Source: Lottia gigantea (Eukaryota > Mollusca > Gastropoda > Lottiidae). Taken from it: a stretch of DNA of 64,000 nucleotides. Where the stretch lies: contig NW_008709379.1 in the NCBI RefSeq assembly GCF_000327385.1, forward strand, positions 5,280,328-5,344,327. Direction: 5' to 3'. Shown here in pieces: positions 14,401 to 28,000 of this stretch. The notes beneath the pieces are model-generated. The model was not told the origin of the DNA, searched no databases, and worked only from the letters and a program-made list of their open reading frames with translations. The number at the start of each line of letters is the position of its first letter. Within the stretch, counting starts at the first letter, position 1. The position numbers and the translations under genes are program-made.

Positions 14401-16096
14401 ACAATCTATAATTATACAAAAAACACCCTATCACAATCTATAATTATACAACAAAACACCCTTTCACAATCTATAATTATACAACAAAATGCCCTACCAC
14501 AATCTATAATTATACAACAAAACACCCTACCACAATCTGTAATTATACAACAAATATCCTACCACAATCTATAATTATACAACAAACATCCTACCGCAAT
14601 TCATAATTATACAACAAATATCCTACCACAATCTATAATTATATGACAAAACAACCTACGACATGCTATAATTATACAATAAACATCCTGCCAAAATCTA
14701 TAATTGTACAACATCCTACCAAAACATATAATTATACAACATCCTACCCCAATCTATAATTATACAACAAAACACCCTACCACAATCTATAATTATACAA
14801 CAAAACACCCTACCACAATCTATAATTATACAACAAAACACCCTACAACAATCTATAATTATACAACAAAACACCCTACCACAATCTATAATTATACAAC
14901 AAAATACCCTACCACAATCCATAATTATACAACAAACAACCTACCACAATCTATAATTATACAATAAACATCCTGCCAAAATCTATAATTGTACAACATC
15001 CTATCAAAACATATAATTATACAACAAACATCCTACTACAATCTATAATTATACAACATCCTACCCCAATCTATAATTATACAACAAAACACCCTACCAC
15101 AATCTATAATTATACAACAAAACACCCTACCACAATCTATAATTATACAACAAAACACCCTACCACAATCTATTATTATACAACCAAATACCCTACCACA
15201 ATCTATAATTATACAACAAAATATCCTACCACAATCCATAATTATACAACAAACAACCTACCACAAGCTTTAATTATACAATAAACATCCTGCCAAAATC
15301 TATAATTGTACAACATCCTACCAAAATATATAATTGTACAACAAAACATCCTACTACAATCTATAATTATACAACAAACATCCTACCACAATCTATTATT
15401 GTACAACATCCTACCAAAACATATAATTGTACAACAAACACCCTACTAAAATCTATAATTATACAACAAAAAATCCTACTACAATCTATAATTATACAAC
15501 ATCCTACCCCAATCTATAATTGTACAACAAAAGATATTTTCATTATCTACAATTACTCAACAATACATCAAATAACAAAATATATAACATGAAATTCCTT
15601 TCCAATGTCTCTGTTATCAACCTACATGATAGCTGAACATACAAACTTAGCAGCTGTGTTGAAAAACATTTGAAAAGGGTCAATAGCTGAGTTCAAACTG
15701 GAAAAATGAATGCCATCTATGCATAATACTAGGAAAGAAAGAAATACCATTCTTTATAAGGATAGCTACAAAGGCTTTTGAGAGTCCTGTCTACAAGTTG
15801 AGGAATGGTGAGGAAAGATAAATTTCTATTTGTCTTTGTCCACTAATGTTATGTTCTTAATATTATAAAACTTACTTTAAACTGTAACATATAACCAGAC
15901 TGTACTATTAGTTGATTGGTGGTAAACAGACGATTACCCTTCCCTTCTTCCCATGATACAACATTGTCATTCCGAGCACACATATCATTCTTCATACTAG
16001 CATATGGACTGAATTCCCAGTTAGTTCCAGCATCATTCTGTGGTTTGGAATCATTGAAGGATTGCTGGAATACACTTGGATTTATCTCACTTCCAC
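11495..16096 (-). CDS. RELN: RELN exons 52-57: reelin repeat 8 and C-terminus
   Basis: Exons 15876-16096, 13274-13515, 12895-13049, 12309-12525, 11962-12076 and 11495-11677 (about residues 3084-3460). Exon 53 starts IVVGC, the same five residues as human repeat 8, which fixes the acceptor inside the tandem array. Other motifs are [23 protein letters not shown] and CVCDKNYIG (EGF 8), [45 protein letters not shown] and [11 protein letters not shown]. The open frame ends IVR-stop where human continues with a basic tail of about 30 residues. The TAA is part of AG|GTAAGA, a good donor, so a spliced form with another tail is possible. I saw no basic tail exon downstream. Confidence 0.9.
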
Positions 16097-19000
16097 CTTA
16101 AATAATACACAATCAATACAATAATATTCAAATGGCACATGACCTGCTTGTTTATGGTTCCTGGCTTTGTCAGATGCTTACTTAAAGAATATCGACAAGC
16201 TACTTAAATGGAAAAAAAACAACAAGAAAATTGACAAAATAAGCCTACATGTATCAATTTATGACAATAAATTCATGACTTAATGCTTATAAAGTAAAAA
16301 TGTGTGAATATTTGCTGGCTTGCACAAAATATGTATAAAATTTGAAAGAAAATTTGTATACCTATAAAAACGTTATCCAGGGCCCAGTTTGGTCTATCTC
16401 TATTAGGTACAGTTGGTAAAGGTTGCCACCATCTTATACGAGTACTAGCTGTTTTAGCTTGTTCAGGTAAATCTATATAGTCGTGTCTAGCTTGTACATA
16501 ACTTAAATAATCTAATGTATATAGTGTCTTCCATGATATACCTAAAAGAAATATAACAAAATGATGATGACCAGTACTTTCAATATATATTCACACTTGG
16601 CTAAATCACAAATTATCACAGATATGTAGAAAAATTTTCTTGTAAGATCCAGAACACCAGGGCATGGAAATGCATTCAAATCATTTAGTGTGCTTGTTAC
16701 CTTTTTATCTTTATAAATCAAGGTAGCAATCTAAGGGAGATAAATAGATTTAAAGAGAAGCAAACTATAAATAACTTAATGCATGCTTACCTCCATCAGT
16801 GGAGAACTGTAAGATAATACTTTGATCTCTAGAATTAGGTATAAAACATCCTGATTCCTGTCCTTCACCTCCAATCATAGCTGTATATTGAATAAATCTA
16901 CAAAATAAATAATCATGTGTATATTGAATAAATCTACAAAATAAAAACTAAGCTGTATATTGAATAATCTACAAAATAAATAATCATGTGCATGTTGAAT
17001 AGATCAGCAAAATAAAAACTAAGCTGTATATTAAATAAATCTACAAAATAAATCATCATGTGAATATTGAATAAATCTACAAAATCAAATGTATCAATCA
17101 TAGCTGTGTATTGAATCAATATACAAAATAAACATTAAGCTGTATATTGAATACATCTACAGAATAAATAATCATGTGTATATTGAATAAATCAGCAATA
17201 TCAAATCTATCAATCACAGCTGTGTATTGAATAAATAGACAAAACAACATAAAGCTGTATATTGAAACAATCTACAAAATAATAAAATCAGCTGTACATA
17301 GAATAAACCTACAAATTAACAACCAAGACTATATATTAAAAAAATCTACAAAATAAACAATCAGCTGTATATCAAATATACAAATAAACATTAAGCTGTA
17401 TATGGAATAATTCTACAAAATAAACAATCAGCTATATATTGAATAAATCTACAAATTAAAAACCAAAGCTTTCTGTTAGATTGAATTAATTTACAGAATG
17501 AAAATCAGCTGTACATTGATTAACTCTTCAAAATAAATAATTAGCTGTATATTGATTGAATCTACAGAATAAACAACAGGCTGTATATTGAATAAATCTA
17601 CAAAATAAACATTTTGTTTTATAATGAATAAATCTACAAAATAAAAAATCATAGTTGTAAACTTTAAGCTGTATATTGAAAAGATCTACAAAATAACCAA
17701 CCATAGCTGTGTATTGAATAAATCTACAAAATAAACAGTAAGTAGTATATTAAATAATTCTACAAAATAAACAATTACAGTTGTATTTTGTATAATTTTA
17801 CAAAATAAACAATCACCTGTATCTAGAATAAATCTACAAATGAATAATGAATCTCTAAAATAAACAAACAGCTGTATATTGAACTTTTCTATAAAATAAA
17901 CAAGCAATTGTATATTAAATAAATCTACAAAACAATAATTTTAAATGCCTTTATTTTCCACAGAAAATGTCAATTTTGGATCCTAGGCTGGAAACTTATG
18001 CACTCCTAGGTTTCATTCCATGATGTATAATGTATCTCTAACTAGCAAGTCTATTTCCCTCAAAGGATATTAATCAGCTGATGTTTGTCTCACCTGGCAT
18101 TGCGTAAATCTAGATCTACAGTAACTGCTTGTCTTAAACCAGTACCATTAAATACTAATGCTGTTTTCTCTACTAATGTATCACATCCTATACCAACACT
18201 ACCCGACTGTACTGATGACCATTTACTACGATTTACAGCTACTTTATCAAATGTATCTTTTAAGTATGTCTATTAAATAAAAATAATACCATTTAATGAA
18301 ATTGTCAAGTGGTAACGAGCAAAACCTTCAAAGATGGGTTAGGTGGATGAGCCTCTAGAAGGTGTCCTAGTACAGATTTAATGCAATTTATGTTGCCAGT
18401 GTGAAAAAAAGCCACATTTCAGAATGACCCAGCAGAAGTTGAGGATCGTACTTACAGGATTATTTTGATATAAAATAGATTGACAAGCATCTCTACCATA
18501 ACCACTATAACATATACATGTAGGATAATCACAGTAACCATGTCCATTACAATAGTTAGGACAGGCTGGTCCAATATATATATCTTTAATGGCCCATGTT
18601 GACGGTACTGATTGGCCCTCATATGGTTGAATCCATTGGAATCTTGTACCACTGTTTAAAAAATGAAGGAAGAACATTTTATGGATATCTTGTCAAATGA
18701 TGCCATACTGAAACACACAGGGTGTTTTTGCAATACTGTCAAGCTCATAAGTGGACATAAATAGTCTATAACCTGTCTATTCTAAACAGATATACCTTAA
18801 ACAATATCACTTCAAACATAACCATACTATTAGACACGTCTTAAACAAGTCTCATATTACATCTAAAGAATTATACTTACTTAGACACAGGTAATCCATG
18901 TAGCGGTAATATGACTCGCTGCCATTCATAATCAGGAGAACTATAATATATCGTAGGCATACTAACACCGGTAGTACAATGGGGATCATTAGGTAGACAT

Positions 19001-22000
19001 TGTGGCATTAAATATTTCCACGTCAAACCATGGTCAGTAGAATATTGTAAATGTACTGGACTAACTGAAACATTACTAGGTATATCACAACCAACATTGA
19101 TCATAAACTGCAACATATAACCTTTATTTAGAGTTATTTCCCTTGTTACTAAGGAAGAAGGTTCGTTGTTCACTGTAGTGCCTTTAATGGCATTCAGTTC
19201 TTTACAATATTCCCCTGCACTCATATGGTCAAATGTTGTAAAATCTTTTGGGTTTAATGGATCACTATTGTTCATTTTGAATTGTTTTGGGTTGATCTCT
19301 TCTCCATTGATCCTAATACTGTCTATTAACCAATCACTAAGTTGTGGACCTTGATGTTGTGGTTGCCACCATCTCAATCTAGTACTGGTTGCCTTAGCTG
19401 CTTGGGGAATTCTCAAACTTATAAAACTTAAAATAGAAATAGAACATTATTTTGCTAATGAGATGATCATACAATTATTGAAAAATATACTCATTTTAAA
19501 ACATACATGTAATTAGGTGACAAATATATTGCAATATATAAATCTACTTTACCTATATGATCCATTGAAATCATAATAAAACCTATAAGGTGAAAATAGC
19601 AAATTGTGGTCATTATAAAACCTACCTTGGTGAAGTATATAAATTATAATATAATTCTATTATTGGTGACCAGGTAATTCCACCATTGATAGAATAGTCT
19701 AATAAAACACTTTCATTTCTAGATAATGGTGGCATATTACAACCAAACATAAAATAAAACTGGATAAACATTGAGTTGTGTAGATCTAGATCTCTGGTAA
19801 TTAGAACACGATTACAATCCTGTAATAAAACATAACATTTTGTTACAATATGACCCAAATGTTTTTGTTGACTTAGCCCATTAAAACTAAAACAGGGCAT
19901 TCAGAACACATCCGGAACAATGGCCTTTTTCCGCACCAAAATTGCAAGAAATACACTGTGTGCAAAAACATTTCTATCAAATCTAACATAGATCAACATC
20001 AAATACCTACCCCAATAAAATGTAAAACTTTTCCTGAAGCTAAATTATAACATGGTGTAACAATTTCACCACCAACTATATTTATCCAATTCTTGGTAGA
20101 CTCAACATTAAAATCATCAATTAATATATCTGGTAATGGTGATGTTGATATATTACATGATATACCACTCCAACCTTCATCACATCTATAACATTAATAA
20201 TAACAAATAACAATTCACCTTTCATTCCTATAACATGTGAGAATATTGCAACAAACAACCAAAATAAATCTATATTCAATCCTTAAATAAATTAAACTAT
20301 TAATAAAATTCATCCCATTTATAAAATTTACAGTAATAATCATCATCAATTAGCATTAATTCTTGATTATATTAATCTCAAAAAATATCATAAATGTTCT
20401 ACAATTCCTTAAGCATCATATAAAAAAACTTGATTTGTGACATCCTTTCAACACATGTTGTTATTTTTAACTTTTTAAAATCACACTGCACCTTGATTAA
20501 TAAAACAATATTACCATGAAAACTTTACAAATAAAATTACTTACATACAAGAATCATTGGAACAGCGTCCATGTCCGTGACACATCTGTGTACAACCATT
20601 ACCTATATACAGATGAGATAACGCCCATGTATTACTAGGATTGAAGTCATCTGGTTGTAGCCAGCGGAATCTTGTAGATTTAGATCTGAAAGTTTCAAAT
20701 GATTTTGATAAGAAATTAATATTGTAAACAGGAAAAGATAAATTGGCCATCTGCTCTTTGGTTATGAGACAGATAGAGAACACCATCATAAAGACAAAAG
20801 AGCCATTTATATTTCATATTTAAAGTTTTCATTTCATGTTTGTTCTGTGGCTGATTCATACCACATTCGTGCATGTGTACCTACCTTACATAATATGGTA
20901 TAGGTATAGTTATTCTTGTCCAGTTATAATAGATATCTGAACTATAGACAGTACTAGTAAAATAACTATTACAATCTATATCGGAGGGTACACAGGCAGG
21001 TTGCAGTAAACTCCAAGATTTACCCATATCAAACGAAAACTCCACTCTTATACCTAAAACAAATGTTTATGATAAAATACAAACATCTAAAGGGAGATTA
21101 TTGCACTGTGTAATAAATGATGTCATAACACTTAGTGTATATTTCTGAAATACCTGCAGTGTTACTAGTGCTATAACTGTATTGGTTAGTGTCAGTCTTT
21201 TCCTGATAATTACATTGAAACAAAATGACAGATATGATTGGGGTAACTTACTGAAACACTGATTGTGCTGTTGGCAACCCATAGCTAAATAAAACTGTAA
21301 ATATGTTCCCTCTTTGATACTAACATCAGCAGATATTGCATACCTCATCTTCTCTTTCTCTGTAATAATAACCCACAAAATATTAGATATAGTTGCAATA
21401 TTAGACGTAATAGAGAGATCATACCAAGATCTTTTGAAAATTATAATAATCTGACAACAATTCTTTAAAGCATTTAAAAAAAATGTTCATCACAATGAAT
21501 TATATAAACTTTTCAATTGTGACCCCAGAACTTTGGCTGCTACTGAAGGTGCATAACTATAATTCTATTACAGACAAATGTAGAAAATATAATAATTCCA
21601 AACCTTTAAAGTGTAGTGCCAGGAATGGTGAATCACAGACTGATTCTACTATACCACCAGGAAACATTAGCCAGGAGGAATCTTCTGGTACCATGGGTTG
21701 ATCTTGTAATACCTGGTCTCTATATATATCACCTCCAATATATATCTAGTAAATATAAAAGTCTGTACAGTACAACTATATTCATCATTAAATAAATAGA
21801 AATAATATTTACATATTCAAACAATACAGAACTTGTAATGATATTTATAGAACTATGAAATTCATCTTCAATTGAGGTTATATATACTATGGGATTAAAA
21901 TGATGGATCAATCTTGAATGTTTAAGTGATGAAAGTGGACATAAAGAAACAAAACTTACTTGATCTATAGACCAAGTTTCAGCAAATGTACCATCAATAC

Positions 22001-25000
22001 TGGGTTGCCACCATCTAATCTGTGTGGACTGTGTTCGGGCTCCAGGGGGTAGATGTATAGCTATATATTTAGATATATGACCATGTATGTGAAAATCAAA
22101 TTGTTCTATAGTGGTCCAATGTATACCACCATCAGTTGTGTATTGTAAATATATAGGTGAAGCAGGGTTGGTGGGATGATGACAACCTTGTTGTAGATAG
22201 AACTCTACTGAACTGTAAACAGAAAGAGCAACATGAACAGATAAAATACAACTAACCATTAAACTATTCTTTAAAATGCAGAATTAGATATATGTATATA
22301 TATGACTATTTATATTTCCTTTCATTTAAACATTTAATTGCATACCTTACAGTAACAAGATTCAATTCTTTAGTTTGTAAAATCCTCTCTCCATTATTAT
22401 TCATATATAGACTGGGACCAGTAAATACTAGACCACACTTGGTAGACACATCAACATTACTCCATACAGCCCACTTCTTACCATCTAACTCACTGGGAGC
22501 TATACACAAATAAAATAATCTTACATGTAGATTTCAATATTAAGAATGACTTCTTAACCTTTTGATCATTATAAGTCACTTATCTTGAGGATTTTGCTGG
22601 ATACTCAATGTCCAAACTCTAAATTGGGGACAATATTTATTATGTTGAACTACTACTTACCATCATTTAAAGGACCAAGAGGTAAATCACCACGAAATGG
22701 GTAAGGCAATAGTACAGGTAATCCAAAGTCTTCCTTTAAATAGGTAGGATTAGCTTGTACCGGTTCACAAAACATTCCTTCATAGCCTTCATCACAATCA
22801 CACATCATATACTCATTACAACGACCATGTCCATTACAATGACTTAAACATGACATTCCAATAAATACATTATCTATAGCCCATTCTGGTCCATAGTCAT
22901 ACTCAGGTATATTTCCTTGATACCACCGAAATCTTACAGACCTGCAAATTACAAACTTCTCCATTACATGTAAAAACTATTTTATTAGTACAAGAAAACA
23001 TGAATTTTAAGATTATCAATTGCCTTAAGATTTATAGCCTTTGTCTGTATAAATCACTAGGCATATTTATACCCTTACAATTGACTGATTGTACAACAGA
23101 AACACAACGTAATTTCATTTATAGTGATCTTAATATTTGTTTGACGTCAGCTAACTGCATCACCTTTCAGATTTGAAGCTGATATCAGGTTTTCCTATGA
23201 TTCTACAGATACGTACTATGGTCACAAGAAATATTTATATTTCCTGACTCCAAAACCAATTAGCATGCTACAGATCTATCATAAAACACCAAATACTATG
23301 GTGGCATTTGATTGATGAGTTCTGAACAGGTTAAATTTTGCCCCCAATCAACAGGTATGGAAGCGTATATGTCGCATTCAAAATTTCCTGCTCCACTATT
23401 TTGAATTCTGACTGCAACTACAGTTTTTTTGGCACACATGGAAGTGAGCTGAACACTGTTCCAAAGTGTTTTGTTGATTCCATAAATCCCGAAAGTGCAG
23501 AACTATCAAGCGACGCCTTGTATTCAAAGCACTTACCCACAAAGATGAATATTATCAACAGGAACAATAACTCTTTTCCAGTTAGATGTTGTTCCACCAT
23601 AGTAAATAGTAGCAGGGATCTTACTATCAAAACATTGTGATTCTGATATTTCAGCACAGTTTTCTACTAATAAATGCCATGATTTCCCTCCATCACTGGT
23701 ATATTGTAATAATATAGGATATTTCTCTGTTGACTGGCTTCCACATCCAACATTGATCTAGTAATCAAACAATTAACAATTAAACATAGAAATGTTTACC
23801 ATCAAACCTGATAAAAAAGTAAAATATCTAAAACAAAAATTAGCCCCATAAAAACTCAAATTTATACACACACTTCCTAATTCATAACCATGCATCCACA
23901 TTCAACAAACACCTAGAAACTGATATTGAGCCAAATATACGTACATCAAATTGTAAAACTGACATTGGACCAATATTTAAATCCCTAGTAACAACAGATT
24001 TCTCTGATTTACCATTATTTCTGAATACTAAAGAAGATATACCAGATTCATTGGTGGATGGTCTGAAATATAATTATTGGGATAAAGGGATGTTTTTTGT
24101 GCAAATACATGAAGACATTCAAAGAAGGTATGTTAATATAGGATATGGTTTATTGTGACAGCTACTCTGACATGTCATTGACAAATCTAATTTGTCCTTA
24201 CAGACTTGTGCTGTTAAAACTTGGTAGTTACCATCTTATTTTTTTATATTTTTACTAAGAAAATAGAGCACTAGGAACTCAAATTTGACTTACAGACTGT
24301 TAAATTGACAATATCCCCCTATTTCACCACCATTGATAAATAACCAATTATCATTATCACCATTATCACGAGTAAAATCATCTTGTAGTAAACTAGGATT
24401 ATTAGTCATAGTACCAATAAACAAATTATCTATTGACCATGTTCTCTGCATTTCACCTACAAATATCATGATTAAGTAGTATTTTGACCTTGCAAGTTTA
24501 TGCATATAACTGGATATTCAAGATACAGTAATTTAATCATGACTTACAGAACGGTATAATTTTACAATAGTGTTATAAAGAGTAGCTGAGGTTTCAATGG
24601 AAACTAATTGTGCAAGTAATCTATCAGTTTAAGTTGCTGTTGGAGTTTTAATGCTTATCAATTCAATACATTTTTGCTCATGTGCTTTTTGTACATGTCT
24701 ATTTTCAGTATAAACTATCATTACAACAAACAATATTACAAACTCATATTAAAGTCATATTAAATGCTTTTCATTTTATGTGAAATGTGTGAAAAGATAA
24801 AATAAAAGTGCAAACCATCATTCATTGGTTGCCAAAATCTAAATCTTGTTGAGTTCATTCTTGCTGACATTGGTAAATTAATACTGAAAAATCTGTAATG
24901 TAACATAAATATATCAATAAAAATTCAAAATGGAGTCACTAACTAAGGAGGAAAAAACATTTGCCTGTAGATACTGTGGCTGTTGAAAAACAGAAAAATT

Positions 25001-28000
25001 ACACATAATACAGTTTTTGTCATTTGCGTAAAGAAATGATTGACTGAAATTGTTATTACTTAATCAATTGTTGTGAATTTCAACGGTCAGGGAGAGTTGT
25101 TCAAGTTTACTATAATAAACTAATGCCAATAGGTTTTTATATTTAAAAATCATTTTAATCATCACTTACCGTTTGCCTGTTTCATTTCTATAATGTAGTT
25201 CCTGTAATAATTTCCATGTAATTCCACCATTACTAGAGTATTGTAGTAAAACACTGTGTGTTCGAGGCCAGTCTGATTCTTTGCCTTTACAACCATATCG
25301 AAAATAAAACTCTATGGTATTTAACATAGAGGTATCAATATCTTTAGTTACTCCCATTCTTAATGAATTCTGAATAAAACAAATAAATTTTCTGTATAGT
25401 TAATCTAATTTTGTTTTACTGTATTCTTCATAATTTTGAATCCCTTGAAAATATCTGATTTTTAGACAAATTTCATCTTTATAATCTTCAGAAAACCGTT
25501 TAACACTTAACTGACTAATGTTTCAGTTCCACACAGTTACGATCATGAGTTACAAATGGAAAAATACCCATAAGATCAACCTACAATATTTTACTTGTTC
25601 TAAAAAAAAAATGTTCAATTGGTAGAGAATTGATGAAGATACATGCAAAGAAAGCTTGATTGAACTTGGTTCAAACCTTATGAAAAGTGAGAGAATTTCC
25701 ATCCACAAGATGACCACAAATATCAGTTGATTCTCCACCATATATTTCTCTCCAGTTGTTACGATTAATCTCACTGGACCTGAAGTCATCTCTTAACATC
25801 ATTGGTAGTGGTACAGTTGGTACACAATAATCACCATCGTAACCTTTATCACAACTAGAAATAAATAGACCATCTACATACCACTTAGCACCTACGACCA
25901 TCAAAGATTATTAACTGGGAAACCTCATTTATAAAATTCAATAATTTTGTCACTGTCTATAATGCGCATCTCTAGTTTGGCAAACACCACACACTGTACA
26001 CAGAAATATATCGAAAATTGCAGTTGACAACCACCAATGACTTGTGTTGTTCTTGGGTTGCATGTTCAGCTCGTCCAGATTCTTACTTATTTTATTCCTA
26101 CAAGATAAACTTGCTGACAACAAAGTTAGCGAATATGATTCATCATATAAACAATGCAGTCACAAAATTTTTAAATATAACAAATAAAAATACAAATGAA
26201 ATAAAATAATTTCGCAATTGATAAAAGTATTTTACAACACATGAACTTACATACACTTTCCTTTATTACAATACCCATGACCAGAACACATCCATGGACA
26301 CCCCTCACCTAGATAGACATTGTCTAGAGCCCACACTGTACCTCTAGGATGTGATGTATGTTGTAACCAACGGAACCTGGTAGCAGGTGATCTGAAATAG
26401 TTTAGTATGTTTCAATAATAATCATTATTCAATGTAAAATGTATTTTTAAAACAGTTTAATGCATTTTGATTCTGTAAAATTAGAAATCATATAACAATT
26501 TGTTTAAGTGTTGTAATATTTATACCAAATGATTTTATAAGATATGTGAACAGCATACATCAGTGTGTCATCAAAAATGAGCGTAGTTAAGTTCAAATTC
26601 AATAATGTCACTGGAATAGATATGCAGTTAATAAAGATGTAGATATTTGTTATCCTGATGACATTCCATATATATGTTTTGATGCCTTAAAATCTTGTGG
26701 TAATGTACTTGCTTGATGATGTTAGCATAAACTTGTCCACCTCATACACATGTACTTGTGTATATGTACTTGATCACAGCAACTTATTATGTCCATTAAA
26801 TACACATGTACATGTACTTGTGTATTTGTTAAACAAGTTGTCCATTGAAGTATTGTGTATTGAATTTTTTTTTCATTCATCCATTCATTATATTATCCCC
26901 TTTGGCTGAATGTTAGACAGGACCATGTCCTTGTATATTGGGCCAGGTAAAATAAAGAGTGTATTTATTAATTGACATTGAATCCTCAAATAGACTTATA
27001 CAGAGCTCCCAAATAATTGAAGCTAACTTACACTGCACCAGGTGGTAAATAAACAGTCACTCTAGTCCAGTTGGTGTGTTGATCACTAGAATATTCACTA
27101 GATAAATGATAACCACTACATTCAAAATTAGGTGGCATACATTCACTAACTACTGGATGCCAAGTTTTACCCATATTCACTGAATATTCTAACATAACAC
27201 TGTATAATGTACCATATAGTGATCCACAACCCATAGCTATTTCAAACTGTAAGAATGTTGATGGCGTTACATGGTAATCCCAAGTCTCTGCATATCTTAA
27301 TCCTAAAAAATAGGAAATTGATCTTCCTTTATAAGTTTATCGTGAATTAAATTAGTTAAGACATCAGAAATCAACTTAACCTTACAGCAAATGATAGCCT
27401 TTAGGCGACAAAATATTTTGTTGATGTGGTAAACAGTTGTTACAAACAATACTTAGTGGAAAGTTTGCACAGTTCTTGTACAACACCTGCTAACATTATC
27501 TGATATCCAACATTGATGATTGGACTTAGAAAGAGTCTCAGACGTTTACTATAGTTAACTTTACCTGAATTGGTGCTAAATTCCAGAGCATTTCCTTTGG
27601 AATTACATGTAATTCTAGGTACAGCACTATCAGCTAGGAACCAGGTATGAGGGTCTGGCATCATCATGTTAAATTCATCTTGAAATCCTATAGTATTACT
27701 ATCATTAACACCAATTAATACACTATCTATAGCCCATTCTGCTCTTGGCATACCTAAAAAAGGAAAATTTGTGTTCACAATTCTGTTAAAAAATTTTGCT
27801 CTTTTTATTGAAATCATTTGGAACATGTATTCCACTCCTCACATTAAAAATGTAAATTTAATTTTAATGTGATAGATTTTAATCCTAATATTAAATAGCC
27901 TTCTAAACAACCTTGATATTAAATAGAATGAAGAGGTATCTTAACATCAATTCTGGCCTTAACATTTCTGTAAAATATGCTTCAGCAGAATATTAATTTG

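Noticed and set aside
13445-15239. Long repetitive open frames on both strands ([11 protein letters not shown] and [11 protein letters not shown] types)
   Set aside because: They are translations of the 32-33 bp minisatellite and switch frame whenever the unit length changes; no protein support.
13500-15535. CRISPR-like array appearance (about 32-bp repeats in long series)
   Set aside because: The repeats are head-to-tail with no unique spacers, and the context is an animal intron.
21483-21701. 72-codon plus-strand frame over RELN exon 41
   Set aside because: Antisense shadow of a well-supported exon.
25855-25904. Short WYVDGLFIS string just upstream of RELN exon 32, similar to the WAIDNVFIG motif
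   Set aside because: The EGF 4 join from exon 31 (KCI) to CDKGYDG fixes the acceptor at 25,855, so this string is in the intron. It could be a relic of exon duplication, but it is too short to claim.
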